Shown: positions 23,096 through 34,055 of the stretch, piece by piece
Layout: every line of letters starts with the position of its first letter
How positions within the stretch are numbered: position 1 is the first letter of the stretch
Origin: Trichosphaerium sp. ATCC 40318
Lineage: Eukaryota; Discosea; Flabellinia; Trichosidae
Direction: 5' to 3'
NCBI GenBank assembly: GCA_038496445.1
Contig: JALMLS010000255.1
Coordinates: 372,001-436,000 of the forward strand
DNA: 64,000 nucleotides
Made by a program: the position numbers and the translations under genes
The notes under the pieces: model-generated
Told to the model about the DNA's origin: nothing
The model's input: only the letters and a program-made list of their open reading frames with translations
Databases searched by the model: none

Positions 23096-24384
23096 AGCCT
23101 CAAGCGTCTAGTCAAGCCCGCCCTTCCTCAGTGGAAGATTTTTGCGTGTTTTGTTTGTATTTTAACACAGAAAGTGTAAACCATTGTATTAATAAAGACA
23201 CGTGATAGTGAAACTGTCTACATTCTCGCTTTCTTTTGACAAAAAACGTTTGACTGGCATTGTTTGCTATGCGTCTTGGCTGCGTTGAGGTTTTGATTTT
23301 GAGAAGCTTTTACCTTGGTTAAGTCCTCTTGTGTGCTGTTAATTCCAAGTTACAGTACGCAGCAGTTCATGCTTGTTGTTTTGCTTACTCAAAGTACGTC
23401 GTGGATGCTTCTTGCTGTTGAAATGCCTTTCGATAAGTAAACGAGAACTTTTTTAGGACAAAGAGGAACCAACTCAAGCGAAACAGGTAGATTTTCTTAT
23501 TTTCTTCCATTCCGCGGTCAGGTGAGCACCTTGTAAAACTTTTGTATAAAGTTCTTATTTTTACATAGCCAATTATGGTCTCGCAATGAGTTTGTGTGCA
23601 AGAGTGGATTGCGAGGATTGTTGGGCTGTTTAAAAATTTTACTATCCATTAGAATAACCGTTGCGCCAGCTAGGCAACTAATACGCGATTGTTTGGGAGG
23701 AAAGACAACGTCTTAGTGGCTATCAATGGCGCACCGATGTCGTGTTTATTTGTACATAAAACACTACAGTGCACTTGGTGCGAATTACCATTAGAGATGT
23801 TAAAAAAACGACTTATAAAACGGGGTTTGCAAACAATAAAAAATAGGTTCAAGTCGAAGTCGTTTTTGAGTCGACAATCAAAGTAATTTCTTACAACTGA
23901 AAGCGCATGTCCACCTCCCAAGCGAGAACACTCAAGGCGTACACATGTGTTTACAGCTGGTAATGTATAAGACATGGAGAGAAGAGTGCAATACAGCTAT
24001 TCTAACTTCATTTTTAACCACTTGCCAGGACATTAAATACACTTGTCCTGTCATTGGGCAACATCCAAGGAATGGGTAGTTCAAGTTCCTTTGGTAGCGG
24101 TGGGTCTTACCAAAGATAATTCCAAACAAAATGGTTTTTTCGGTTTAGCCGTTTGCCTACCTAAAAGTCATTACAGTCGAAACCGTTTTCGTAACATCAC
24201 TTATGTACTGAACCGTAGTTACTAAAATACTACGTTAGATAATTGTTCTTGGCGTATTATTTGCTACCGCATTTATAATTGCTATTATTCGGCTTGCTTA
24301 CTACATTGTAAAGAAGAAATCAAAACATTACATTCTGTAAAGATATGAATTGTAAAAATACTGAGTTTTATTGCCTAAACAGGA
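23096..24384. other. No confidently assigned gene
   Basis: Several short frames exist on both strands without recognisable domains. A possible terminal exon (about 24,239-24,342) reads as one hydrophobic helix (LGVLFATAFIIAIIRLAYY) followed by KKKSKHY and a stop, preceded by a TTAG acceptor. No upstream exon could be joined to it with confidence. Confidence 0.4.
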
Positions 24385-24690
24385 AGTTATTTAATTTCTG
24401 CTTTGAACACGCTCTGGTGATGTCTAAAGCTGATAAAACATTATAATTATGCCATGTATGCCGTTACCACACCTGGACTGAGGACAAGAAGCTTTTAATG
24501 CTAAAAACAGATAATTTTGCCAACCAAGGCCCAAAACACTCTAAAGAGAGATTTATACGCGCAAAACAATTGTATACGTGCTTTAGGTGTCCAAAACACA
24601 AAAAAAGAGGCGAAAGCCTAGAAAAGCTAGCGAAATTGGTGTAAATCGCTTATGTTCACCCTGAACTTGCATTTTTGACTATTTTTATTG
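24385..24690 (-). repeat. Inverted segment of the F-box block
   Basis: This is the reverse complement of about 1500-1800, including the AAGCTTCTTGTCCTCAGTCC phrase. Sequence to its right (24,720 onward) resembles 2,900-4,530 in direct orientation. The third F-box copy therefore has its leading part inverted and about 1 kb of the middle missing. Confidence 0.85.
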
Positions 24691-25441
24691 TGCTGACCAT
24701 AGCCATTTTTGGGTTTTTGTTTGAAAGGCTTACAGGTGACAGGAAGTATAGTTTCCGCGTAAACTTCTGCTTTACAAAAAGTCAGAATTCTCTTCTGATT
24801 TTCAGAAATTATGGCTTTGTACCCTTTATTTTACTTTGTTACGAGTCAGCTTCTATTTTTGTTTGGCTAGTTATAGCCGACTTCAACAACTTGAACGGGT
24901 AACTAGCTATAACCGTTAACACCAACCGACCAGCTGTTTGTCGAAAAAGAAAGGAACAACAAAGTTCCCTTAGCTACGGTCCTTTATTTGACCACTACAA
25001 AGCGTATTTGCTGAATGTAGGGCTATAAAATGACGGTTTTTGGTTTATATGTACAGTAGCGAAAACGCCTAAAACGTTTAATCAACAGCCTTTTTAAAGC
25101 ATGACAAGCCAGTTTCTTGTGTGTAGACAAAAAAGACAAGAGTGAAACTTTCTGCGCAGCTTTGTTTTCGGGTCGTCTAAATATTGGAGAAAGAAGGAAA
25201 CAACACATCTACTCAACTACTTAAAACCATTTAAAACGCCGAAAACAGTCCAAACCAAAAAAGGGAAATCATTAATAAAACTATTTACACCAACTCCGGC
25301 TCACAAAAACTAACCATCAAATAACTCACATGCGCTTCAATTGTACGTTAAAACAGGTGTGGTGAATATATATGGTTTCATAGTTAAGTCACATTCTACG
25401 TTATGAGTTTAAGACTTACCATCATAAACTGCTCTACAACA

Positions 25442-26451
25442 ATGATGCAACACGCAAATAATGCGTTTTTGGACTTGCCAATGCAGGTGCTGTTTTCATT
25501 AGTAGCACTTTTGGAGGTACTTGAGGGGTTTGCCTTATCATGTAAAAAGTTCAAAATGGTGGTTGAGCGCTATAGTACGACCACAACAAACAGTTGCAAA
25601 GATTTGCTCACTAATTTAGAGTCTTTTTCCCGCAATATCAGCATGGACGTGATTGGTTTAGCAGCAATGGCATGGAGCGCAGGTACGCAATTCATACTCA
25701 CACATCAGCTTTTGAAGTTCCTAACTTTTGTAAAGACGCAATCTCGGTGGCAGCCGTGCCGAGGAATAGGTTGTTATACATGGTAGAGAACATGCTGTTT
25801 TCCACCACTACAAAACTTAGTGATTATTGGTTCGTTTGGCTAAACACTCGATGGAGTACGCATAAGGTTCTTTTACGATGCTTTATCCCAAGCGAACGTT
25901 TTACAGGCACGAATCTTTTTGTTTTTTTTAGATTTTCGAATTCTTGTTTTTTTTTTTTTTGAGTAGTTGTGTTCAAACAATCTGAATATTATTTTGCGTA
26001 GGCGGTTTGCTTGAAACTTGTGTATACAAAGCTATGTACAAAGAAGATTGTTTTATAGAGCACGCTCGCTTTTTATCGCTCATGCCGCTCGTTGAAAGCC
26101 ATGGATTCCTTGTTTCATGCTTAGGGAACATGCTTACTATTGGTTCGCTAGTACTCTACAAGATAAATGTAGCCGGCGAGGACCTCTACAACGCCTTGGT
26201 TGAGCTTGACAATCATGTATATGAGCAATCTACTGAGCAATACAAGTACTTTGAGCCTTTTTTTTTTTTATGATGGTAAAACGTTTACGTTGGGAGTTCG
26301 TGTCCTTGCGGATTACCTCCGTGACATCATGATGCTGGATGACTATGAAGCATATGTTTGGGAGAATCGTTACTACCCAAAGGAAATAATTTCAAGAAAA
26401 CAGTTCGAGGCGCAGAAGAGCGCGAAGGCAAACTATAATTATACGATATAG
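25442..26451 (+). pseudogene. F-box-like protein gene, copy 3 (one-base poly-T frameshift)
   Basis: The frame starts near 25,442 with an F-box-like segment (FLDLPMQVLFSLVALLEVLE, FALSCKKFKMVVERYS). It continues in frame through the site broken in copies 1 and 2 (SCKDLLTNLESFSRNIS). A possible 26-nt intron near 25,682 joins to FEVPNFCKDAISVAAV; a T-rich intron (about 25,909-26,001, GC donor) joins to ETCVYKAMYKEDCFIEHAR. The only defect is a run of 12 T at about 26,258-26,269. Eleven would keep the frame into YDGKTFTLGVRVLADYL and on to the stop at 26,451. It may be a functional gene with a homopolymer error, or newly dead. Confidence 0.65.
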
Positions 26452-26479
26452 AGTAGCCCAAGAAAGAAAAGACTACTGT

Positions 26480-26824
26480 CTGATGTAAACCATACTTGTT
26501 CTATTTGTTAGTTTTTTTTCTTTTTATGCTGTAGCGTCGGTTGTTCAAGGCGTCGCTTCTTGAGAGGTTTGGCTGAGTTAATAGTCATCGTCCGCCGTTT
26601 TCGTTTTTTTGCCTCCGAGAGTCGTTTCCTATTACACATAACAACATTCAAGTGAAAAAACTTTTGGACTAATTGTTTTCTTGCTATTTATGGCGTTTCG
26701 CCTTAAAGATACGTGAGGGAGCGTCAGAGATTATTAATAACCAGTAGAATTGTTTCAGTGCTTATTTGGGCAAAACGTCATCCAAAACAGACACAGTAAC
26801 AATAAGGTATGAAACCAGGTCAAC
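26480..26824. other. No recognisable gene
   Basis: This is the 3' flank of F-box copy 3. It shares the phrase TTTCCTATTACACATA with the flank of copy 2 near 47,945 and shows no coding-like frame. Confidence 0.4.
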
Positions 26825-27020
26825 GAACTTGCTTTAAGACAGTGGCTTGTAAATTATTAAGTAAGGTTGCAAACCTGGCAAGATGAGCCGCTTTACTTCT
26901 TTGCGTGTGTAGAAATTATGATACATACGATTAACTGTTCGTAGTTTTTGTTTCATGTGCGCTACCCGCTGTAAACGCAGTCAAAAATGTTGTACTTATT
27001 GTATCTGGTACGACCACGTG
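26825..27020 (+). repeat. Repeat D, copy 2
   Basis: This is a direct repeat of about 5,510-5,705, again downstream of an F-box-like gene. The match ends at the phrase CGACCACGTG; beyond this the two copies diverge. Confidence 0.85.
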
Positions 27021-27419
27021 ATTGAAGCACTTTATAACTGTCTGTTTCTAAATGACATACACCCAGAAGTTAATAAGGCCTGTAGCTAATTGAATGTATA
27101 CCTACCCTTGAGAAACTAGTAGATGAAAGTTTGGTGTACGTAAAATGACCAGAAAGTTCTTTAATTCCATTTCTTCCCTTACTTTCGAAGAGTTGTATAA
27201 CATAATTATGAACAGTTATCTTGGAGTCAATATGAGCCATGAGTATTTAACAGTCACCACAACTACACGTCGTAACAGACTCTACAGCTGATATTAACTG
27301 TTTGTGTAGTTGTGGAAAACAACACGGTACCAACATATCATTTTGTCAAGTAAACTCAGGAGAAACAAGTAAAAAAAAGTACACTCATTTGATTTTTTAG
27401 CCGTATTTTTAACGATTCT

Positions 27420-28160
27420 ACTGCGCAATGTCAAACTTGGAGTATGCGATGAAAAAGGTTGCCATTACTAGTGCAATCATCAATGCTAATAATTAATAAA
27501 AGGGCGACCATTCTTTATTAGTATTGGTCAATTATTGACATGGTACTACATTTAGTTTATTGTCAAGGTACATACAATACTTTAGCTGGGCTATGGACTA
27601 CTATAAGAATGTAAAACCTCAGTACCCACATAAAGAAATGCCGTTGCTAGCTTTCAAGGAGGAGGTAGACGGTTAAGAGTCTTGAGTACGTTCAATACAC
27701 AAAGCAATGCTTACTTGAATGGAACAACTACACGCTATCACGTTCCGTCCATCTAATTGTACTTCCATACCTGATTGGTTTATGGAAGACCTGGAAGAGG
27801 GTATTACCCTGCTATCTCTTAGGGATCATCACAGGAGTAATGGTGCACAACAACGAATACACAAAATTCTAACTTTTTTCCAAAAGTTAGCCCTGAACAG
27901 AGCTGGCATTGCCAATGATACTGTTGTCTTCACTGCAAATCATGGATACCAGCCATGTTATGTACTGATATTTAAAGAGTTGTTTAGAGGTTGCAGCATG
28001 CTGAATGGACAAGCATACGAACTTCGACAACCTGATACATACCAAATTCTGTTGCAAAAAAAAAAACCACAACTCAGAATTTCAAGACCTTTACAAGTAC
28101 GAGTGCATAGTTTAATAGAATATCCGTTACAATACACGCACAATCATCTGGTTGGGTAAG
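27420..28160 (+). pseudogene. Sulfatase-like remnant (tentative)
   Basis: Short coding-like pieces occur in different frames. One (27,588-27,674) reads YFSWAMDYYKNVKPQYPHKE. Another (27,690-27,872) is hydrophobic, with SVHLIVLPYLIGLWKTWKRV. A third has LNRAGIANDTVVFTANHG, which resembles the sulfatase core phrase GLADNTxVVFTSDHG. The frames do not join through plausible introns and a catalytic Cys/Ser signature is absent, so I read it as a decayed gene. Homology rests on one motif. Confidence 0.3.
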
Positions 28161-28479
28161 TAGAACCAGAAAAGGGTACGACTACTCGAAAACGCTTTTT
28201 TTCTTTGGGATCAAGATGTGCTTCCTTAATAAACTTTCTAAAGATGAAGTCTCTTCTTGTAACTACACTTTTGATTTCCTTTACATAAAGAACCATGGTA
28301 TATAAACTCAGTAGGATCTATTGCCAGTACTATATTGCTCCAGAAAAGATAACATTGGAAATATGGCTCGTACACTAATGGCGCATCAGCTGTTTTAATG
28401 GGTTTTTATTGTAACTCCAAAAATAACACCTCCCAAGTCCAATAAGTCTTCCAATAATTGGGCATCTTCACCTTGGTCA

Positions 28480-28769
28480 GATCCAAATAGTAGGTTGATT
28501 AATTTCAATGTGTTTAATAAACATATTAGCACTGCTGTTTATAAACAGGAATATTTTATTCATATTTACAGCGTGGACTTTGGAACGAAAAAAGTACCAC
28601 GTTTTTGTAACATAAGATTTCTTCTACATGGTCGTACTTACCTTATGTTTCTCTGGATCCTTGGTCAAAGAAGCACTAATAAAATAAAAACAGAATTCTT
28701 TCAGGTAGACCTATGGACAACATGCTTTTCAGATGATTTATCTGCCAGGAGGTTTGACAAAATAACCTA
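28480..28769 (+). pseudogene. Coding-like fragment, unknown family
   Basis: The open frame (DPNSRLINFNVFNKHISTAV, YSVDFGTKKV, RFLLHGRTYL) corresponds to the minus-strand fragment at 5,718-5,903. It runs to a stop at 28,769 next to repeat copy B. There is no ATG-led full gene and no known domain. Its presence twice shows that it belonged to the duplicated material. Confidence 0.4.
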
Positions 28770-28794
28770 AGTATAGTGTTGTTTTTTAATACGT

Positions 28795-29010
28795 TTTTAA
28801 GGTAAAAATTGGGTGTATGGACAACTTGTAGCAGTGTATGTACAAAGAGTGAATGGAGAATGTTTTGATGGTGAAAAAATGGAGACTTCAAAGAGTGGTA
28901 TAATAACACCCAATACAAGCAACAGTATTCTTACCTGGTATGATGAGGATGTACAACTAAAACGACATTGCTATTTTAAGGACGACAAATAAGGAAGGTA
29001 AATGAACAAT
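28795..29010 (+). pseudogene. MORN_2-repeat remnant in repeat copy B
   Basis: Pieces in several frames read GEKNGDFKEWYNNTQYK and TWYDEDVQLKRHCYFKDD followed by a stop. They have the spacing and residues of MORN_2 repeats in the intact protein at 49.6-51.2 kb. It parallels the remnants in copies A and C. Confidence 0.7.
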
Positions 29011-30945
29011 ACAAAGATGGTGAAAAATGTACAAAGATGGTGAAAAAAATGTTATTTCGTTACTTTTATTTATCTACACAAATGGGATTGACATTCTTAA
29101 GAATGGAGATCACTGGAATTGGCACCAAAACAAATGTTTGGTGTGGTTAAGTGATCAGGACACCATCTACTTTGATGGACTGTACTGTTTAAAATAGAGA
29201 AAGTTGCAGTCAATACTTTGACATACCCATGACATTCAAAAGAGTCGTATTGGCTTTGAGGATGTTTACTCACAACAATAATTTAACATTTTCCTTCATT
29301 CAACCGAGCAACCCCCCTCTCCAGAGGCACGGGAAACTCGAAACTTTAGAAGTGATTAAGTTCTAAAGTCCAGCCGCAGTGATTGAAAGAATTCCTACTG
29401 AAAAATACTGAAGCTCTTATATAGTGGCCTGCCTACCAACCCGTTACTCTTTGAAATTACAGGCATGATTTCACAAGCAAGTGAAACCAAGTACTGAATT
29501 GCCCCTTTCCCTAGCATAAGTTAGTTGACAATAAACTTATAATCACGACTTTGAATACCTCAACTAGAATCTGTCTTGCCAAAATCTTGGTACCAACCTA
29601 ACATACCCCCATCCCAAGTTTGCTCCACCTGTGTATTGAACCAGAAATCAAATACCATATCTACTCTCCTATAAAACGTTGTCAGTCATACATTTATGTG
29701 ATTTTGTTGCCCACTGAGGGCTCCAATTACATACCTTTATAATGCCATCCTTCTCTCCCTAATTGATGTACTTGGCTTGGGTGCCTTTCCATCAATTAGT
29801 TCTTGACACATAGGTGTCTATCCCCCACAAGTACTTGGACATGTGCCTTTCCTTGTTGGGTAAAACTTGTTGAGGTGCTGGATGACATGGCACCTCTTAG
29901 GGTACCTGCCAAAGTTATGATGAACTCTCATGACTCGATTAGCATTTCTACACTTCAAATGAGTGTTATAATGATAGAAGAGGACATATGTTCATGCATA
30001 CATAGATAGTTGTCGCCCACTGTGGGCTTCAACTTCATGACTGGAGGTCTCGATTAACATTTCTACGCCTCAAAATGTGCGTTATAATGATAGAAGAGAA
30101 CCCATTCTCAGAGTGGACACAGCATTAAAGCTGTAGTACCACTTACTCAATAACCAATGAGTAGTGTCATTGATGGATGTACTAAGAGACAAGCTAAACT
30201 CGGCCTTTTCTATCCTTCACAAAGTGTTCTGTAGTTACAGATACACAGTTGTATCACCTCAGACAGGAGGTGCTCGAGCCAGTCGATTACCACTGCCTAT
30301 GCCATGTTTTTTACGCATTTTACATAGGTGGCTTATGTGGTAGAAGACCCAACTACAAGGGGTAAAGAGAAGCAACTTCTAGGGGCACACACTACACAAA
30401 ATTATTTGTGTTTGGTATTTTTTTTCTTTTTTTTTTTTTGGTGCCTTGAAGTCTTTCTTCTTTTATGCTATATTAGGCTACACGGTTGTAAGACTGAACC
30501 CATTGAATGAAAATATTGAGTTTTCACAGCACTCGCAAATACTGTTATAACTCTCATAGCTCTCTGTGTACGTGTTGTGTTGAGGTTGTGGGTTTGAACA
30601 AGCGCCAAAACAGCATTGTTGGTTCTTTGTTCCTGCTTTGTGCAGCTTTTTCGTTGTTGAAAGTCGGAGCCCTGATAAATGCCATTGGGTCCTATAACGC
30701 TCTCATACTTGCTTTCACTCTATTTAATTGCGTCCAGCGTATTGTACATAAATAGAAACAAAAAAACCAACCGTTTTTTTCTCGAACTGCCTTTATTTAT
30801 CTCTGTATGGTGTTTACAACTAGGTACACATACTTTTATAAGCGCTATTCGCCATTCTCACAGTTCCTGTCCACGACGAATTTCCACTGACTTCAACCTT
30901 CAAATAAAAAACAGGCTGAAAAGTAGTAAATAAAACATCGTGACG
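28795..30945 (+). repeat. Dispersed repeat, copy B
   Basis: This is collinear and highly similar to copy C (58,940-61,450), with an extra gap: the 233-bp tandem segment and its flank in C are missing here at about 29,513. It includes a MORN remnant at the left, a long non-coding middle with TCAACTTCATGACTGGAGGT, a poly-T tract near 30,420, and a short frame starting MKILSFHSTRKYC near 30,507. No transposase or terminal repeats are evident. Confidence 0.9.
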
Positions 30946-31289
30946 GTTTTCAACGCACTAAAATACCTAATATAAGGTTTAAGGAATTTTGGAAATGTGC
31001 ATTATCCATATTTGAGTATTTTAATTAGATATTTCAGTGAAATTCAAGCGGAAAAAGTAGTTGTCGTTTAGTTGCACGTTTTGCGAGTCAGGGTAATCTT
31101 TTCAGTAATTTAAATGTAAACCCAGAATGCGGCTAGGTTCTACTGTCGTAAGTAAGGAGCTTCCGCGACAAAGGAGTAAATCCGATTTGCTTTTTACAAA
31201 AACGAGTAACAGGTTATTACTGCAAGAACAAGTGTGCCACTTTGTTGTATTTGTTACAATTATATTTTAGAGTGTTTTGGTTTCAAATC
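30946..31289. other. No recognisable gene
   Basis: AT-rich spacer between repeat copy B and the 3' end of ESF1. No coding-like frame was seen. Confidence 0.5.
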
Positions 31290-33985
31290 TCAGAATGTTG
31301 TTCTCTTTGGTTTGATTAACTTTTTAGTCTTCAATTTGCGTATCATACTTGACATATCCAATGCATCGTTCTAGGAAAAGGAAAGTTAATCATTACTGAC
31401 TAAAAACAAAACTAGTTGCCGTACCCTGAAGTCATCTTTGTTTTGTTTTTTCATTAGTTTTTGAACACGTGTTAGTTGTTCATTGCCTTCTCTGGCCTTT
31501 ATATTTGCTTCCCTAATCTTAACCTTTACGCTGTGGTCACGCTTCTTTTGAAGTGGATGCGTTGCATCCGCAGCGAATGCAGGTGTAGTAAGCTTTGGTC
31601 CAAAACGTTCATCTGTCATGTCAATACTTAGTTTGTCATGTAATGGCTTTTCTGCAGCCTTTTGTAGCGCTTCTTCAATGCGATCTTGTGTAGTCTTTGG
31701 TGCCCGCCTTTGTTTCTTTTTCTCTGGTTCTTCAAAAGCTTCCTCAAAACCTAAAGAAAAGGCGTCAATGAAAGTATGGAGAAAAAAGTCTATCGAAAAA
31801 CCAAAAACAGTGAGCCCAACTGAAAGCGGCTTGAGCTCTCAAACAACTTTTTGAACCATCTCAATGCCCCTTAAATTTAGAGACTTGGATGTGGTGGACT
31901 GAAGCAAGTACACAACACACTCGGGATATATAGATGATGTGTAAAATCGTTGATTACTTACCTTTAAATGGATCATCAGGATCATATTCTTGCAAACCAA
32001 TACCGAGTTGTCTTCGTTTTTCTTCTTTTAATTGTACACGTCTTTCTTTTCTCTTACGTTTGCGTCTCTCATCCCATGTATTCTCTACTTCTTCAGTCTC
32101 TCCAAGCTTATCATCAACAAGCTTTCTGATTTTTCTTGACTTATTTATATCGAAAAATTTAACATTTAAGTGTTCACGTGGCTCCTCTTCATCATCGTCG
32201 CTATCAACTACATCCTCGTCCAACCCGCTCATTAATAGCTTATATTTGGCGCGTGTTTCTTCCTGACACCTGAAATAATCAGCTCACAGGACGACTAATT
32301 TATTCTGAAAAGAAAGAAGATAAAAGCTGTTGTTATTGTAGGAACGTACTGTTCATCATCAGAATCTGAACCAATAAACTTCTCCAACTCATCGTCAGCA
32401 TATTTATCAAAATTTTCAGCACGAAGCTGATCTCTTATATCATCATCTTCCCAGTCAAATTCAATGTCAGCCTTACCATGCAAATCACTCTAGAGTGTAG
32501 ATTAGTACCAATAAACAAAAACTTCTGGTTCTGAAAATCGCACCTCGGCAATCGCAGGTACAACATAATTTACAGGAACTGAGTCAGATGTATCTCTTAT
32601 AATCCTTCCTTCAAAATCTACGTCATCAGGTACAACACGAATATCAAAGCTAAGCAAGAAAAGTTAGTTTCTGTATCACGTAAAAAGGATTTATAAAAAA
32701 AAAGGACATAAAAGTCATTGATGAAGCTTCTAGCCGTACTAATTCCTTGATGTAGCAATCTCACATCCATCTGCAGCATTAAGTATAGCGTTTGCTGTGA
32801 CATCATCTGTACATTCAACAACAGCAAAAAAGTACTTTAATCTATCCAAATGGTAACTTAAAAGTTTTTGTTTATCCAACTCGTTCTGTGATAACACGTC
32901 TGGCATTTTTTCTTGTTCTTCTTTTAGCTTTTTAATACCAAAATCAGAAGGATACACTGTGACTGATAGAATACGACCAGAAGGAGGACAAAAAGGTTGT
33001 AACATAGAGTTCAAATCCACTGCACGAAACTTGTTCCAATCGATATTATTTATCGCCAGACGCTTCGCAGATATTGTATCATACTCAGCATCATACTATA
33101 GGTTCAGTTAATACAATTTAAGTTGATTCAAATCGAATAGAATACAGGAAAGTGAGTTTCCGCAAAAATAAAGTGGTTGTAAAAAAAATATGAAACAAAG
33201 GTAACCGTACAGAAAATCGCTTTATGAGGTCTTCTGTGAGCTCTACGGAGTCTGAGTCAGATGAATCAGAATCAGAGTCATCATAGTAATTGTTTCTGGC
33301 GTTATACGCTTGTCTATTATCGGATACAGCATTACTCTCGCCCATTACTTCTTCTTCATCTGATGACCATTCAGCATCATCTTTTTTTGGTTTATCGTCT
33401 CCTTTGAGCTTATAAACACGCTCTATAAAATGACGCTCTTTGCTCTTGGTAGCTTTGCGTCCAAACTTATCTATACTAGAGCCGCCATGAAAACTCTTGT
33501 CGAGAACCTTCCCGAAGCGCTCATCAAGTTCGATTTTCTCATCCGCATCATCAAAATCTTGGAATAATGCCGAATCATGTATTTTATCAAACCGAGTGTC
33601 TCTTTGTTGTGGTTTGTTATTTCTACCACGACCACCACGACCTCTACCACGCGCTCTACCACGCCCCCTGCCGCGACCACGGGCTCCTCTGCCTCTGCTT
33701 CCGCCTTTGCCGCCTCTTCCACGATTTCCTCTACCACGGTTGCCGCCTCTACCCCCACGGCCTCTACCTCTTCCTTTTCTGCCGGCTGGGCTAATATGGT
33801 ATTAATTTGTAAGAATGAACCACGAAAAAAGATTAAAAAATTAATAGATACGTTACGACGCATTTCTAGACCAAAATTAAGCGTATAGTAGATGTTTTAG
33901 CTGTAAATAAAAAGAGTAGGAATTCAAGGCGAATAACAGACACTTACCTGCCGCTTTTGCCTTTTGAGGCCACTTTACGGTCCAT
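31290..33985 (-). CDS. ESF1: ESF1 pre-rRNA processing protein with N-terminal RGG region
   Basis: ATG at 33985 (MDRKVASKGKSG) is followed by an intron. The next exon is strongly Arg/Gly-rich (about 33,600-33,785, repeated RGRG/GRGG), then FGRKATKSKERHFIERVYKL and acidic DDSDSDSSDSDS. The family core follows: RLAINNIDWNKFRAVDLNSM, PSGRILSVTVYPSDFGIKK, SYHLDRLKYFFAVVE, DVTANAILNAADGCE and FDIRVVPDDVDFEG. Later come the acidic DEDVVDSDDDEEE region and a C-terminus with MTDERFGPKL, then (after a frame-supported intron) NDALDMSSMIRKLKTKK and a stop at 31290. ESF1 acts in the nucleolus in 18S rRNA maturation. The extensive RGG segment is not usual for this family. Confidence 0.9.
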
Positions 33986-34055
33986 TACGCTGCTTTTCAA
34001 CAATAAATGCGAAGCTTAATGCACAATTAAGTACAGTGCAAACTAATAGACGCGA
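33986..34055. promoter_or_regulatory. Compact bidirectional promoter between ESF1 and TTC1-like gene
   Basis: Only 70 bp separate the two divergent ATG codons (33985 minus and 34056 plus). Any 5' leaders and core promoters must fit or overlap in this gap. No TATA box is obvious. It is inferred from gene layout alone and assumes both start choices are right. Confidence 0.45.

Noticed and set aside
33497-33888. Plus-strand Pro/Arg- and Ser/Thr-rich frames
   Set aside because: They are shadows of the RGG exon of ESF1 on the other strand. No independent start or domain.
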